Assembly (NCBI RefSeq): GCF_021582875.1
Contig: NZ_CP091138.1
Span: forward strand, 3,286,001 to 3,350,000
Origin: Microbacterium sp. KUDC0406
GTDB lineage: Bacteria > Actinomycetota > Actinomycetes > Actinomycetales > Microbacteriaceae
Length of the DNA: 64,000 nucleotides
Direction of reading: 5' to 3'
The notes below the pieces were generated by a model. The model saw only the letters and a list, made by a program, of their open reading frames with translations, was not told the origin of the DNA and did no database searches. A program made the translations under genes and the position numbers. Every line of letters begins with the position of its first letter. Positions within the stretch are counted from its first letter, which is position 1. Of this stretch, positions 46,857 through 55,446 are shown in pieces.

Positions 46857-47774
46857 ATGATCACGGACGACCAGCGCTGGTTCTTCCGCCGGGGACAGCT
46901 CTCCCGCGACGGCTGGGAGAGCGTCGTCGACGACGCCGTGCCTCGTTGGCAGCACACCGGCATCCGGGTCGCGGAGGTCGGCGACGGCGACGTCCTCGCG
47001 CTGGCGGACATCGCCGCCGAGCGCATCATCGTGCCGCTCTCCGGCTCGTTCCACGTGGTGCATCGCCATCATCCGGGGGAGTGGGAAACGCGTCTGAACG
47101 GTCGTCGGTCCGTGTTCCACGGCCCGACCGACGTGCTCTACCTGCCGTGCGGTGTGAGTGCCGAGGTGCGTGGGGAGGGGCGGTTCGCCGTCGCCGAGTC
47201 TCCCACGGATCGGCGTCGCCCCTGGCGGTACATCCCGGCGGAAGACGTTCCGATCGAGCTCCGCGGGGCGGGCAGATCCAGTCGGCAGGTGCACAACTTC
47301 GGCACGCCCGGAGCACTGGACGCCACGCGGCTGATCGTCTGCGAGGTGGTGACGCCGGCCGAGAACTGGTCGTCGTACCCGCCGCACAAGCACGACGAGC
47401 ACGCCGAGGGACAGGAGTCGCGACTCGAGGAGATCTACTACTTCGAGTCGGCGCCCGCCCGGGGCACGTCGCCGATGCAGCCGGACGCGGCGTTCGGGAT
47501 GTTCTCGGCGTACTCTTCGCCGGCCGGCGACATCGAGATCGACGCGATGGTGCGCACCGGCGACATCGCTCTGGTTCCGTACGGCTATCACGGTCCCGCG
47601 GCGGCGGCCCCGGGCTATGACCTCTACTACCTGAATGTGATGGCGGGGCCGGATCCCGACCGGGCGTGGCTGATCAGTGACGACCCCGCCCACGCCTGGG
47701 TGCGGGACAGCTGGGACGACCAGCCGTTCGATGCCAGGCTCCCGTACCGCGACGATGCAGGAGGACCACAGTGA
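46857..47774 (+). CDS. iolB: 5-deoxy-glucuronate isomerase IolB
   Basis: A 305-residue bicupin isomerase converting 5-deoxy-glucuronate to 2-deoxy-5-ketogluconate. The metal-binding PPHKHDEHAEGQES motif and LEEIYYFE strand are in the second cupin, with the C-terminal GYHGPAAAAPGYDLYYLN characteristic of IolB. Starts four bases after mmsA; its stop overlaps the iolD start. Confidence 0.92.
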   Translation: MITDDQRWFFRRGQLSRDGWESVVDDAVPRWQHTGIRVAEVGDGDVLALADIAAERIIVPLSGSFHVVHRHHPGEWETRLNGRRSVFHGPTDVLYLPCGVSAEVRGEGRFAVAESPTDRRRPWRYIPAEDVPIELRGAGRSSRQVHNFGTPGALDATRLIVCEVVTPAENWSSYPPHKHDEHAEGQESRLEEIYYFESAPARGTSPMQPDAAFGMFSAYSSPAGDIEIDAMVRTGDIALVPYGYHGPAAAAPGYDLYYLNVMAGPDPDRAWLISDDPAHAWVRDSWDDQPFDARLPYRDDAGGPQ

Positions 47775-49708
47775 TGACGATGACGAGACGGATGACGGTC
47801 GGCCAGGCTCTGATCGAGTTCCTCGCGCACCAGTGGACTGTCGACGGCGAGCACAGGGAGCGCACGATCGCCGGCACCGTGGGCATCTTCGGACACGGCA
47901 ACGTAGCCGGTGTCGGCCAGGCGCTCGCACAGCTCAATGCCACGCAGCCCGACCTGATGCCCTATCACCAGGCGCGGAACGAGCAGGCGATGGTGCACCA
48001 GGCCGTGGGTTATGCGCGCATGCACCGCCGTCGGGGCACGCTCGCGGCGGCCGCTTCGGTCGGGCCGGGCGCGGCGAACATGATCACCGGCGCTGCCCTG
48101 GCGACGTCGAACAGGATGCCGGCGCTGCTGCTGCCCAGTGACACCTTCGCAACGCGGGTGTCGGACCCTGTGCTGCAGCAACTGGAGCATCCGCACGATC
48201 CCGGGATCCAGGTCACGGACGCCTTCCGGCCGGTGTCGCGCTTCTTCGACCGCGTGCAGCGCCCTGAGCAGCTGTTCTCCATCGCGCTCGGCGCGATGCG
48301 CGTGCTCACCGACCCGGCCGAGACGGGAGCGGCCACGATCGCGCTGCCCGAGGATGTGCAGGCCGAGGCTTTCGACGTGCCCCTCGAGTTCCTGCAGGAC
48401 CGCGAGTGGCGCATCCGGCGACCGCTGCCCGAGAGCGCACCGCTCGCGCGCGCCGTCGCCGCCATCCGCTCCGCGCGGCGACCGATCATCGTCGCCGGCG
48501 GCGGCGTCCTCTACTCCGGCGCGGAGGACGACCTGCGAGCGCTCGTCGAGCAGACCGGCATCCCGGTCGCGACCTCGCAGGCCGGAGGAGGCGCACTGAA
48601 ATGGGACCACCCTCAGTATCTCGGCGGCGTCGGCGCCACGGGAACGAGCGCCGCCAATCGGCTCACAGCGGAGGCCGACGTCGTCATCGGCATCGGAACG
48701 CGGTACAGCGACTTCACCACGGCATCGCGCACGGCGTTCCAGCACCCGGATGTGCGCTTCGTCAACGTCAATGTCGCGGCGTTCGACGCGTACAAGCACG
48801 GCACGCAGCTGCCTGTGATCGCCGATGCGCGCGAGACGATCGTCGCGCTGCGGGAGGCGCTGTCGGACTGGCACGTGGATGCCGCGTACGCCCGGACCGC
48901 GGCCGAGGAGAAGGCGCGGTGGGACACGGTCGTCGACGACGCCTTCGCGCCGTCAGGCCGATCGCTGCCGGGGCAGGCCGAGATCATCGGTGCGGTCCAG
49001 TCCGCCAGTGCGCCGCGCGATGTGATCGTGCAGGCGGCCGGCTCGCTCCCCGGCGATCTGCACAAGCTGTGGCGGGTCCGCGATGCGCTCGGGTACCACG
49101 TGGAGTACGCCTTCTCGTGCATGGGGTACGAGATCGCCGGTGGTCTGGGCGCCAAGCGGGGTCTGCTCGCCGACGGCGACGACCGCGACGTTATCGTGAT
49201 GGTGGGCGACGGCTCGTACCTCATGCTGAGCACTGAGCTCCTCACCGCCGTCGCGGAGGGCATCAAGATCATCGTCGTGCTCATCCAGAACCACGGGTTC
49301 GCATCGATCGGCCATCTGTCGGAGACGGTGGGGTCCGAGCGCTTCGGCACGAAGTACCGCGCATACGATCCCGAGACCGCCAACTTCCAGGGTGATCAAG
49401 TGCTGCCGGTCGATCTGGCGATGAACGCGCGCAGCTACGGTCTCGACGTGATCGAGGTCGAACCGACTTCCGATGCGATCGCGGATCTGTCCGCCGCGCT
49501 CGCCGCCGCGAAGGCCTCGGATCGCTCCACATTCATCCACGTGAACAGCGACCCGCTGCTGTACGCGCCGGACGGAGAGGGATGGTGGGACGTGCCGGTC
49601 GCCGAGACCGCCGAACTGGCCTCGACCCTCAGAGCGCGCTCCGAGTACGACACGCAGGTGACCGCACAGCGACCCCTGCTCGGAGCGATGACGGACGAGC
49701 AGGCATGA
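47774..49708 (+). CDS. iolD: Trihydroxycyclohexane-1,2-dione hydrolase IolD
   Basis: A 644-residue ThDP-dependent enzyme that opens the inositol-derived ring. The N-terminal ThDP domain has NEQAMVHQAVGYARMHRR; the C-terminal GDG motif is VMVGDGSYLMLSTELLTA; YAFSCMGYEIAGGLGAKRG precedes it. Its start overlaps the iolB stop and its stop overlaps the iolE start (ATGA). GTG at 47771 is an alternative start. Confidence 0.93.
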   Translation: MTMTRRMTVGQALIEFLAHQWTVDGEHRERTIAGTVGIFGHGNVAGVGQALAQLNATQPDLMPYHQARNEQAMVHQAVGYARMHRRRGTLAAAASVGPGAANMITGAALATSNRMPALLLPSDTFATRVSDPVLQQLEHPHDPGIQVTDAFRPVSRFFDRVQRPEQLFSIALGAMRVLTDPAETGAATIALPEDVQAEAFDVPLEFLQDREWRIRRPLPESAPLARAVAAIRSARRPIIVAGGGVLYSGAEDDLRALVEQTGIPVATSQAGGGALKWDHPQYLGGVGATGTSAANRLTAEADVVIGIGTRYSDFTTASRTAFQHPDVRFVNVNVAAFDAYKHGTQLPVIADARETIVALREALSDWHVDAAYARTAAEEKARWDTVVDDAFAPSGRSLPGQAEIIGAVQSASAPRDVIVQAAGSLPGDLHKLWRVRDALGYHVEYAFSCMGYEIAGGLGAKRGLLADGDDRDVIVMVGDGSYLMLSTELLTAVAEGIKIIVVLIQNHGFASIGHLSETVGSERFGTKYRAYDPETANFQGDQVLPVDLAMNARSYGLDVIEVEPTSDAIADLSAALAAAKASDRSTFIHVNSDPLLYAPDGEGWWDVPVAETAELASTLRARSEYDTQVTAQRPLLGAMTDEQA

Positions 49709-50622
49709 AGGGCACGGTCGCGGGAGCTCCGGTGAGTTTCGGAGTGTTCGAGCTGACGCCGGAAGGGGCGGAGACCGTCTCTCCGGATGCCCTGTGCGAA
49801 GCCCTGCAGAGCACCGGCTATCGCGGCATCGACCTCGGGCCGGCGGGGTTCCTCGGCCGCGGTGACGAACTGCGCGCGCGGCTGGAGCGGTTCGGCCTCG
49901 AGCTGGCCGGAGGCTGGGTGCAGCTGCCGTTCAGCGACGATGACGCGTTCGACACGTCTCTGGACGAGCTCGATGACGCGCTGCGGCTGTTCTCGGATGC
50001 CGCATCCGCCGGCCCTTCGCGACGTCCGCTGCCCACACTCGCCGACGCAGGTTCGACTGCGCGTTCGGCGGCGCCGGGTCGTGGCGCCCAGGCCGATCCG
50101 CTGTCGCAGGCGACGTGCGAGCGGCTGTACCGCAACGTCGAGCGCGCCGCGGGCATCGTGCGCGCCGCGGGTTTCGAACCGACCTTCCACCATCACGCCG
50201 GCACCTATGTGGAGTCGCCGGACGAGATCGACGCCTTCCTGGCCCGCTGCGACATCGATCTGACCTTCGACATCGGACACCTCGTGCTCGCCGGGGGAGA
50301 CCCTGTCGACGGCGCCCGCCGCTGGGGCGATCGCATCAATCATCTGCATCTGAAGGACGTGGATAACACGCGCGTGCGTGAGATCCTCGCCACGGGCGGC
50401 GGTATGGCCGAGGTGTGGTCCGGCGGCGCGTTCGTTCCCCTCGGTCGGGGCGACGTCGATGTCGCCGGCGTCATGGATCACATCGCAGGCATCGGCTTCG
50501 ACGGCTGGGTCGTCGTGGAGCAGGACGTGCTGAACGGTCCCGATGTCGCGATCGAGCATTTTCTGCGGGAGCGGACCGCGGACCAGCGGGCCAACCGGGA
50601 TGCTCTGCGCACCTGGATCTGA
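49705..50622 (+). CDS. iolE: Inosose dehydratase-like sugar-phosphate isomerase/epimerase IolE
   Basis: A 305-residue TIM-barrel of the xylose-isomerase-like superfamily: VSFGVFELTPEG start, HHHAGTYVESPDEIDAF, the metal-site DLTFDIGHLVLAGGDP and INHLHLKDVD, and VVVEQD near the end. By position between iolD and iolG it should dehydrate scyllo-inosose (2-keto-myo-inositol). About 20 residues of Ala/Ser/Arg-rich sequence (TARSAAPGRGAQADPLSQ) form a probable loop insertion. Confidence 0.88.
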   Translation: MKGTVAGAPVSFGVFELTPEGAETVSPDALCEALQSTGYRGIDLGPAGFLGRGDELRARLERFGLELAGGWVQLPFSDDDAFDTSLDELDDALRLFSDAASAGPSRRPLPTLADAGSTARSAAPGRGAQADPLSQATCERLYRNVERAAGIVRAAGFEPTFHHHAGTYVESPDEIDAFLARCDIDLTFDIGHLVLAGGDPVDGARRWGDRINHLHLKDVDNTRVREILATGGGMAEVWSGGAFVPLGRGDVDVAGVMDHIAGIGFDGWVVVEQDVLNGPDVAIEHFLRERTADQRANRDALRTWI

Positions 50623-50649
50623 GAAGACTCGACGAGAAAGCAGAATCGC

Positions 50650-51654
50650 ATGACCCTTCGCTTCGGACTGATCGGGACCGGCCGCATCGGACAGGTGCAT
50701 GCCGCGAACATCGCGGCCGCCGACGACACGGAACTCGCCTGGATCGCAGATCCGTTCATGGACGGCGCCAGCCGGGTGGCCGCACGGTTCGGCGGAACGG
50801 TCACAGCCGACCCCGAGGAACTGCTGACCTCGGGTGAGGTCGACGCGGTGCTGGTGGCGTCACCCACGCCGACGCACATCGATCTCATCGCCCGGGCCGT
50901 GCAGCTCGGTCTTCCTGTGCTCTGCGAGAAGCCGATCGATCTGGACATCCGGCGCGTTGACGCCCTGCGCGAGACCGTGCGTGCCGCCGACGTGCCGGTC
51001 GCCCTCGGTTTCAACCGGCGGTTCGACCCCGCCTTTGCGAGCGTGCGCGCCCGAGTGGAGGCCGGCGAGATCGGGAACCTCGAGCAGCTGACCATCATCA
51101 GCCGGGACCCGGCCGCTCCGCCCGCGTCGTACATCTCGGTGTCCGGTGGCATCTTCCGCGACATGACGATCCACGACTTCGACATGGCCCGCTTCTTCCT
51201 GCCCGACATCGTCGAGGTGTCGGCGACCGGGACCGCCGCCTTCGACGCAGGTGCGCGTGAGCACGGCGACTTCGACACGGCCGTGGTCACGCTGCGCTCT
51301 TCCAGCGGAGCGATCGTGACGATCATCAACTCCCGGCACAGCGCGGTGGGCTACGACCAGCGTCTCGAGGCGTTCGGCGCTCGCGGGGCGCTGTCCGTCG
51401 TGAACGCGCCGACCAGCCTGGTCAGTCTTTCCACGGCCGACGCCGTGGAGGCGAAGCCGCCGTACCAGGACTTCTTCCTGGAGCGCTACGCGCAGGCCTA
51501 CGTCGACGAGCTTCACGAGTTCGTCAAGCTGGTGCGTGGTGAGACAGCCGCATCGCCCGGCTTCGAAGATGGTCGCGCCGCTCTGGTGCTGGCGGATGCC
51601 GCACAGCGGTCGGCGACGGAGCGCGTTGCTATCCGGGTCGACCTGAGGAAGTGA
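50650..51654 (+). CDS. iolG: Inositol 2-dehydrogenase IolG
   Basis: A 334-residue Gfo/Idh/MocA oxidoreductase: N-terminal Rossmann GLIGTGRIGQVHAANI, LVASPTPTHIDLIARAVQ, CEKPIDLD with the catalytic Lys, and the active-site GGIFRDMTIHDFDMARFF. It oxidises myo-inositol to 2-keto-myo-inositol with NAD, the first iol step. Last gene of the catabolic operon; convergent with mgtC. Confidence 0.93.
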   Translation: MTLRFGLIGTGRIGQVHAANIAAADDTELAWIADPFMDGASRVAARFGGTVTADPEELLTSGEVDAVLVASPTPTHIDLIARAVQLGLPVLCEKPIDLDIRRVDALRETVRAADVPVALGFNRRFDPAFASVRARVEAGEIGNLEQLTIISRDPAAPPASYISVSGGIFRDMTIHDFDMARFFLPDIVEVSATGTAAFDAGAREHGDFDTAVVTLRSSSGAIVTIINSRHSAVGYDQRLEAFGARGALSVVNAPTSLVSLSTADAVEAKPPYQDFFLERYAQAYVDELHEFVKLVRGETAASPGFEDGRAALVLADAAQRSATERVAIRVDLRK

Positions 51655-51793
51655 CCGGCGTGCGGTACCGCTCGGGAACGTCGACGAACGCGGACCGCGG
51701 TGACCGGCTCGTGGTGGTACCGGAGGAGATCAGCTCCGCGCTCACAGTCGGCTGATCAGTCATCTGGTACGTCGTGGACCACGAGCGGGTCCC
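51655..51793. other. Gap between convergent iolG and mgtC
   Basis: 139 bp, no gene seen. GTGGTACCGGAG- and GGTACGTCGTGGACCACG-type imperfect dyads are present, but no clear T-tailed terminator. Confidence 0.3.
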
Positions 51794-52579
51794 TCAGAAC
51801 TCGTCCTCGTCGTCTTCCTTGTCGGACTCGTCGAGCCACCAGCGCGCCGACGTCACCTTCGGGTCGAGAGTCAGCCGGCTTACCGCCCGCTCCAGCGGTG
51901 CGGGATCGAGTTGAGCGGCCTGCAGCTCGGCGAGCAGGGCGACGTCGCCGCGCTTCGTGTGAGACGTCGTCACCGACTTCAGGTGGTACTCCGGGCGGCT
52001 GAGCGTCTGCAGGAGCAGGGCGCGTACGCGGGGTTCCGCCTTGTCGTTGGTCATCACCTCGAAAGCGAAGCTCGACGGATCGACGGGATGGGTGGAACCG
52101 CTGGGATGTCGCCCACTGCGACGGTTGACCACCCGGCCGAGCGGGCGCAGGAAGATGTTGGCCAGCACGATCACCGCGGTGCCGGCGAGCGCGATCAGGT
52201 ACATCCCCGTTCCTGCGAGGCAGCCGATCGCCGCGGAGCACCACAGCGTGGCCGCGGTGTTCAGCCCACGGATGTTCAGGCCCTCGCGGATCATCACCCC
52301 GGCGCCGAGGAAGCCGATGCCGGAGACGACCTGGGCCGCGACTCGGGTGGGGTCGGCACTGCCGTCAGGACTGAACCCGTAGGCGCCCATCACGACGAAG
52401 AGGGCGGCACCTACTGAGACCAGCGCGTTCGTCCGCAGTCCGGCGAGTCCCGCACGCCATTGTCGTTCGAGGCCGACGGCGGCGCCCATGACCAGTCCGA
52501 AGGCGATGCGGACGACGACCTCGAGCTCACTGGGGGAGTTCACAGGGAAGATCTCGTTCGGCAACAAATGTAAGGACAT
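51794..52579 (-). CDS. MgtC/SapB family membrane protein
   Basis: A 261-residue MgtC family protein: membrane domain with IAFGLVMGAAVGLERQWRAG, LRTNALVSVGAALFVVMG, the conserved VVSGIGFLGAGVMIREG and LNTAATLWCSAAIGCLAG, then a cytoplasmic ACT-like C-terminal domain and an acidic tail. MgtC proteins act in adaptation to low Mg2+ or phosphate stress. The ATG at 52577-52579 is six bases after a TAGTAT box, so the mRNA is probably leaderless, and the operator overlaps this start. Confidence 0.88.
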   Translation of the reverse strand: MSLHLLPNEIFPVNSPSELEVVVRIAFGLVMGAAVGLERQWRAGLAGLRTNALVSVGAALFVVMGAYGFSPDGSADPTRVAAQVVSGIGFLGAGVMIREGLNIRGLNTAATLWCSAAIGCLAGTGMYLIALAGTAVIVLANIFLRPLGRVVNRRSGRHPSGSTHPVDPSSFAFEVMTNDKAEPRVRALLLQTLSRPEYHLKSVTTSHTKRGDVALLAELQAAQLDPAPLERAVSRLTLDPKVTSARWWLDESDKEDDEDEF

Positions 52580-52615
52580 ATTGTCATACTATCTCCATGG
52601 CGGACGTACGTTCAA
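52569..52615. promoter_or_regulatory. mgtC promoter with IolR-type operator D
   Basis: On the minus strand, TTGAAC (52610-52615) and TAGTAT (52586-52591) have an 18-bp spacer and lead directly to the mgtC ATG. TGTAAGGACA at 52569-52578 is the exact reverse complement of the phytase operator, and TTGTCATACT beside it is a second half-like site. It lies between mgtC and the metallophosphoesterase and could control both. Confidence 0.7.
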
Positions 52616-52649
52616 GAGTCGTCCGCGACGCGGTAGGAGGAGGGCATGC

Positions 52650-53450
52650 ATGGGAGCGGGGCAGAAGGTCTTCGCGGTGGTCGGGGACGTGCACGGACGA
52701 TGGGAGCAGATGGCTGCGCAGCTCGAGATCGCGCGCGGATTCCTCGATCGCCCTGAGGACCTCGAAATAATCTTCCAGGTCGGCGATGCCGAACCGACGC
52801 TGGGTGAGGAGCAGCTGCAGCAGGTCTACGCCAAGCCTGATCGGCATCAGCTGGGTGACTTCCATCTCGTCGCCTCGGGGGAGGTCGTACTCCCGGCGCC
52901 GTTCTATTTCATCGGCGGCAACCACGAGCCTTGGCGGACCCTCGATCGCAATGGTGGCGTCATCCGCGGTGGTCCACCGCTCGCTCCCGGCGTACACTTC
53001 CTCGGCCGCAGCGGCGTGGTTGAGGTTGCCGGCCTGCGGGTCGCGTTCCTCTCGGGAATCCGCCGGGTGTCCGGCTTGCTGCTGCGGACCGCCGACGAGC
53101 GAGCGGCGCTCACCGATGTGCGGGAGCACGGCTATTTCGTGCAGGACGAGATCGACGTGCTGCTGGAGGCGGGGCAGGTCGACATCCTTCTCGCCCATGA
53201 CTGGCCTGCGGGGAGCGATTTCGTGCACAAGACGTCCGTCGTCGGCGATGAGGCGATCGCGACCGCTTTGCGACTGCTGCGACCGGCTGCCGCGTTCCAT
53301 GGGCATCTGCACCGTCGCGACGACTTCTTCATCGACGACATCCCTGTGTTCGCGCGGGGATGCTGGGGGCAGGGAGTGCCCGAGTGGGTGTCGCTGTTCC
53401 GGATCGATCTCGCCACAGGCGAGGTGACTCCGTTCCACCATGTCCGCTAG
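52650..53450 (+). CDS. Calcineurin-like metallophosphoesterase
   Basis: A 266-residue metallophosphoesterase with the full set of metal motifs: VVGDVHG (D-x-H), QVGDAEP (GD), FIGGNHEPW (GNH[E/D]), LLAHDWP and FHGHLHRRDD (GHxH). No signal peptide, so cytoplasmic. GGAGGAGGG lies seven bases before the ATG at 52650. Placed between two IolR-type operators, it could hydrolyse an inositol-containing phosphoester, for instance a glycerophosphodiester; substrate is inference. Confidence 0.85.
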   Translation: MGAGQKVFAVVGDVHGRWEQMAAQLEIARGFLDRPEDLEIIFQVGDAEPTLGEEQLQQVYAKPDRHQLGDFHLVASGEVVLPAPFYFIGGNHEPWRTLDRNGGVIRGGPPLAPGVHFLGRSGVVEVAGLRVAFLSGIRRVSGLLLRTADERAALTDVREHGYFVQDEIDVLLEAGQVDILLAHDWPAGSDFVHKTSVVGDEAIATALRLLRPAAAFHGHLHRRDDFFIDDIPVFARGCWGQGVPEWVSLFRIDLATGEVTPFHHVR

Positions 53451-53457
53451 TTGTGCT

Positions 53458-53471
53458 ATTGTCATGACAAT
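53458..53471 (+). promoter_or_regulatory. IolR operator E (importer operon)
   Basis: Perfect 14-bp palindrome ATTGTCATGACAAT, sharing its 14 bases with operator B at 43293-43306. It lies in the gap before the ABC importer genes. Confidence 0.75.
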
Positions 53472-53539
53472 CAACCGCGACGGGGTGGTCACCCCTCGCC
53501 AGTGGAAGCGCTCCACTGCCCGAGCATAAGGACGTGCTA

Positions 53540-53581
53540 ATGGAACTCCACCAGACTCGAAGGCGAGTCGTAGCCCGATGA
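53540..53581 (+). CDS. Leader peptide overlapping the importer permease gene
   Basis: A 13-codon ORF (MELHQTRRRVVAR) with AAGGA upstream of its ATG. Its TGA overlaps the permease ATG (ATGA at 53578-53581), so it likely delivers ribosomes to the permease start by coupling. Confidence 0.45.
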   Translation: MELHQTRRRVVAR

Positions 53582-55446
53582 GCAGAACACTCCTCGAGGA
53601 GCGACAGGTAGAGCCGATGAGCCACGAAGCGCCCCAGGATGCGCCGAAGAGACGAGGCGGCGGCACCGGCTTCGGCTATCGGGCCAGAGTCGCCCTTCGC
53701 GAACCCACGACGATCGTCGGGATCCTCGCGCTCGCGCTGTTCAGCTACCTGATCGTCGTCCCGATCATCAGCATGCTGAGCGACGCCGTTCTCGTGCAGT
53801 ACGGCGACGAGTCCCGGGCGGGCAAGGACTTCGGCCAGTTGACCGCGTACTACCTGCAGCGCGTCTTCGCCTCGCCGCTCTCCGTCGACATCTTCTGGCG
53901 GCCGCTCGGCAACACGTTGATGATCGCCGTCGGCGCGATCGTCGTCGCGGTGCTGATCGGCGGCAGCATGGCCTGGTTGCTCAGCCGTACGAACATGTGG
54001 GGACGCAAGTGGTTCGCCACCGCCCTGATCGTTCCGTACATGCTGCCCGCCTGGACCTTCGCCCTGGCCTGGACCAACCTGTTCAAGAACCGCAAGATCG
54101 GCGGACAGGCGGGATGGCTCGAGTCGCTCGGACTGGAGCCGCCGGACTGGCTGTCCTACGGGCAGATCCCGATCACGATCGTGCTCGCACTGCACTACAC
54201 GCCGTTCGTGATCCTGCTCTTCGGCAACGCGCTGCGGCGGTTCGACTCCCAGCTGGAGGACTCAGCACGCGTTCTCGGGGCACGTCGCTTCACGGTGACG
54301 ATGAAGGTCATCCTGCCGCTGATGCGTCCGTCGCTCGTGTCGGCGATCATCCTCATCTTCGCCAAGTGCCTCGGCGAGTTCGGCGTCGCCTACGTGCTGG
54401 GCATGCCTGTGCAGTTCGAGGTGCTCTCCACTTCGCTCTACCGCAGCATCTCGTCTCGCCAGACGGGCGTCGCCGCTGTGCTGGCGGGCGCGATCATCCT
54501 CATCGGCGTCATCTCGCTGCTCGTGGACGCTCGGCTGGTGAAGGAGGGCAAGCGCTTCGTGACCGTCGGTTCCAAGGGATCGATGAACCGCCTGTCCGAC
54601 CTCGGACGCTGGCGTCTGCTCGCGACCATCGCGGCCTCCGCGGTGTTCGCCATCAGCGTCGCTATTCCGCTGATCACGCTGTTCCTGTCGACGGTCATGA
54701 AGGTGCCCGGGGTGTTCGAACCCGCCAACTTCACCCTTGACTACTGGATCGGGCACGACCTCAGCACCGTCGCGCTGAAGCAGGGCGTGCTGCTCACTCC
54801 GGACTTCTGGGCCGCCGCGTGGAACACGCTGTGGATCGTCGGCCTCGCCGCGATCACCTCCGGGGTCCTGGGGCTGCTGGTGGGCTACGTCGTGGTCCGT
54901 ACTCCGGTGCGCTTCGTCGGCGGCGCGCTGCGGCAGGTGACGTTCTTCCCCTACCTGGTGCCAGGCATCGCATTCGCGGTCGCCTATCTGTCGCTGTTCG
55001 CCGTTCCCCGAGGACCGATCCCCGCCCTGTACGGCACGGCAGCGATCCTGGTGCTCGCGTTCATCGCGGAGCAGATGCCATATGCCTCCCGTGCCGGCAT
55101 CTCGGCGATGATGCAGCTCGGCAAGGAGCCGGAGGAGGCGGCGCAGGTCGCCGGCGCCGGCTGGTGGACACGTATGACACGCATCGTCATCCCGATCCAG
55201 AAGGGGTCGCTCGCCACTGGCGTGCTGCTCCCGTTCATCTCCGGAGTGAAGGGCCTGAGCCTGGTGGTGATCCTGGCTGTGCCGGGCACCAACGTCCTCA
55301 CGACGTACTCCCTGCAGCTGGTCGACTACGGGTACGACCAGGCGGCGAACGCAGTGGTTCTGATGGTGGCGGCTCTCGCCTTCTTCGGAACCCTCCTCGG
55401 ACAGAAACTCACGAAGAGCAACTTGGCAGAAGGGCTGGGTGGCTGA
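53578..55446 (+). CDS. Fused ABC importer permease (iron/sugar-phosphate type)
   Basis: A 622-residue protein with two tandem permease domains of the BPD_transp_1 fold, each with an EAA loop: SARVLGARRFTVTMKVILPL in the first half and EEAAQVAGAGWWTRMTRIVI in the second. This fused arrangement is typical of FbpB/AfuB/ThiP transporters for Fe(III), sugar phosphates or thiamine. The ATG at 53578 is chosen because of coupling with the leader ORF; ATG 53617 is an alternative. The first gene of an operon with ATPase, two binding proteins and phosphatases. Confidence 0.88.
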   Translation: MSRTLLEERQVEPMSHEAPQDAPKRRGGGTGFGYRARVALREPTTIVGILALALFSYLIVVPIISMLSDAVLVQYGDESRAGKDFGQLTAYYLQRVFASPLSVDIFWRPLGNTLMIAVGAIVVAVLIGGSMAWLLSRTNMWGRKWFATALIVPYMLPAWTFALAWTNLFKNRKIGGQAGWLESLGLEPPDWLSYGQIPITIVLALHYTPFVILLFGNALRRFDSQLEDSARVLGARRFTVTMKVILPLMRPSLVSAIILIFAKCLGEFGVAYVLGMPVQFEVLSTSLYRSISSRQTGVAAVLAGAIILIGVISLLVDARLVKEGKRFVTVGSKGSMNRLSDLGRWRLLATIAASAVFAISVAIPLITLFLSTVMKVPGVFEPANFTLDYWIGHDLSTVALKQGVLLTPDFWAAAWNTLWIVGLAAITSGVLGLLVGYVVVRTPVRFVGGALRQVTFFPYLVPGIAFAVAYLSLFAVPRGPIPALYGTAAILVLAFIAEQMPYASRAGISAMMQLGKEPEEAAQVAGAGWWTRMTRIVIPIQKGSLATGVLLPFISGVKGLSLVVILAVPGTNVLTTYSLQLVDYGYDQAANAVVLMVAALAFFGTLLGQKLTKSNLAEGLGG

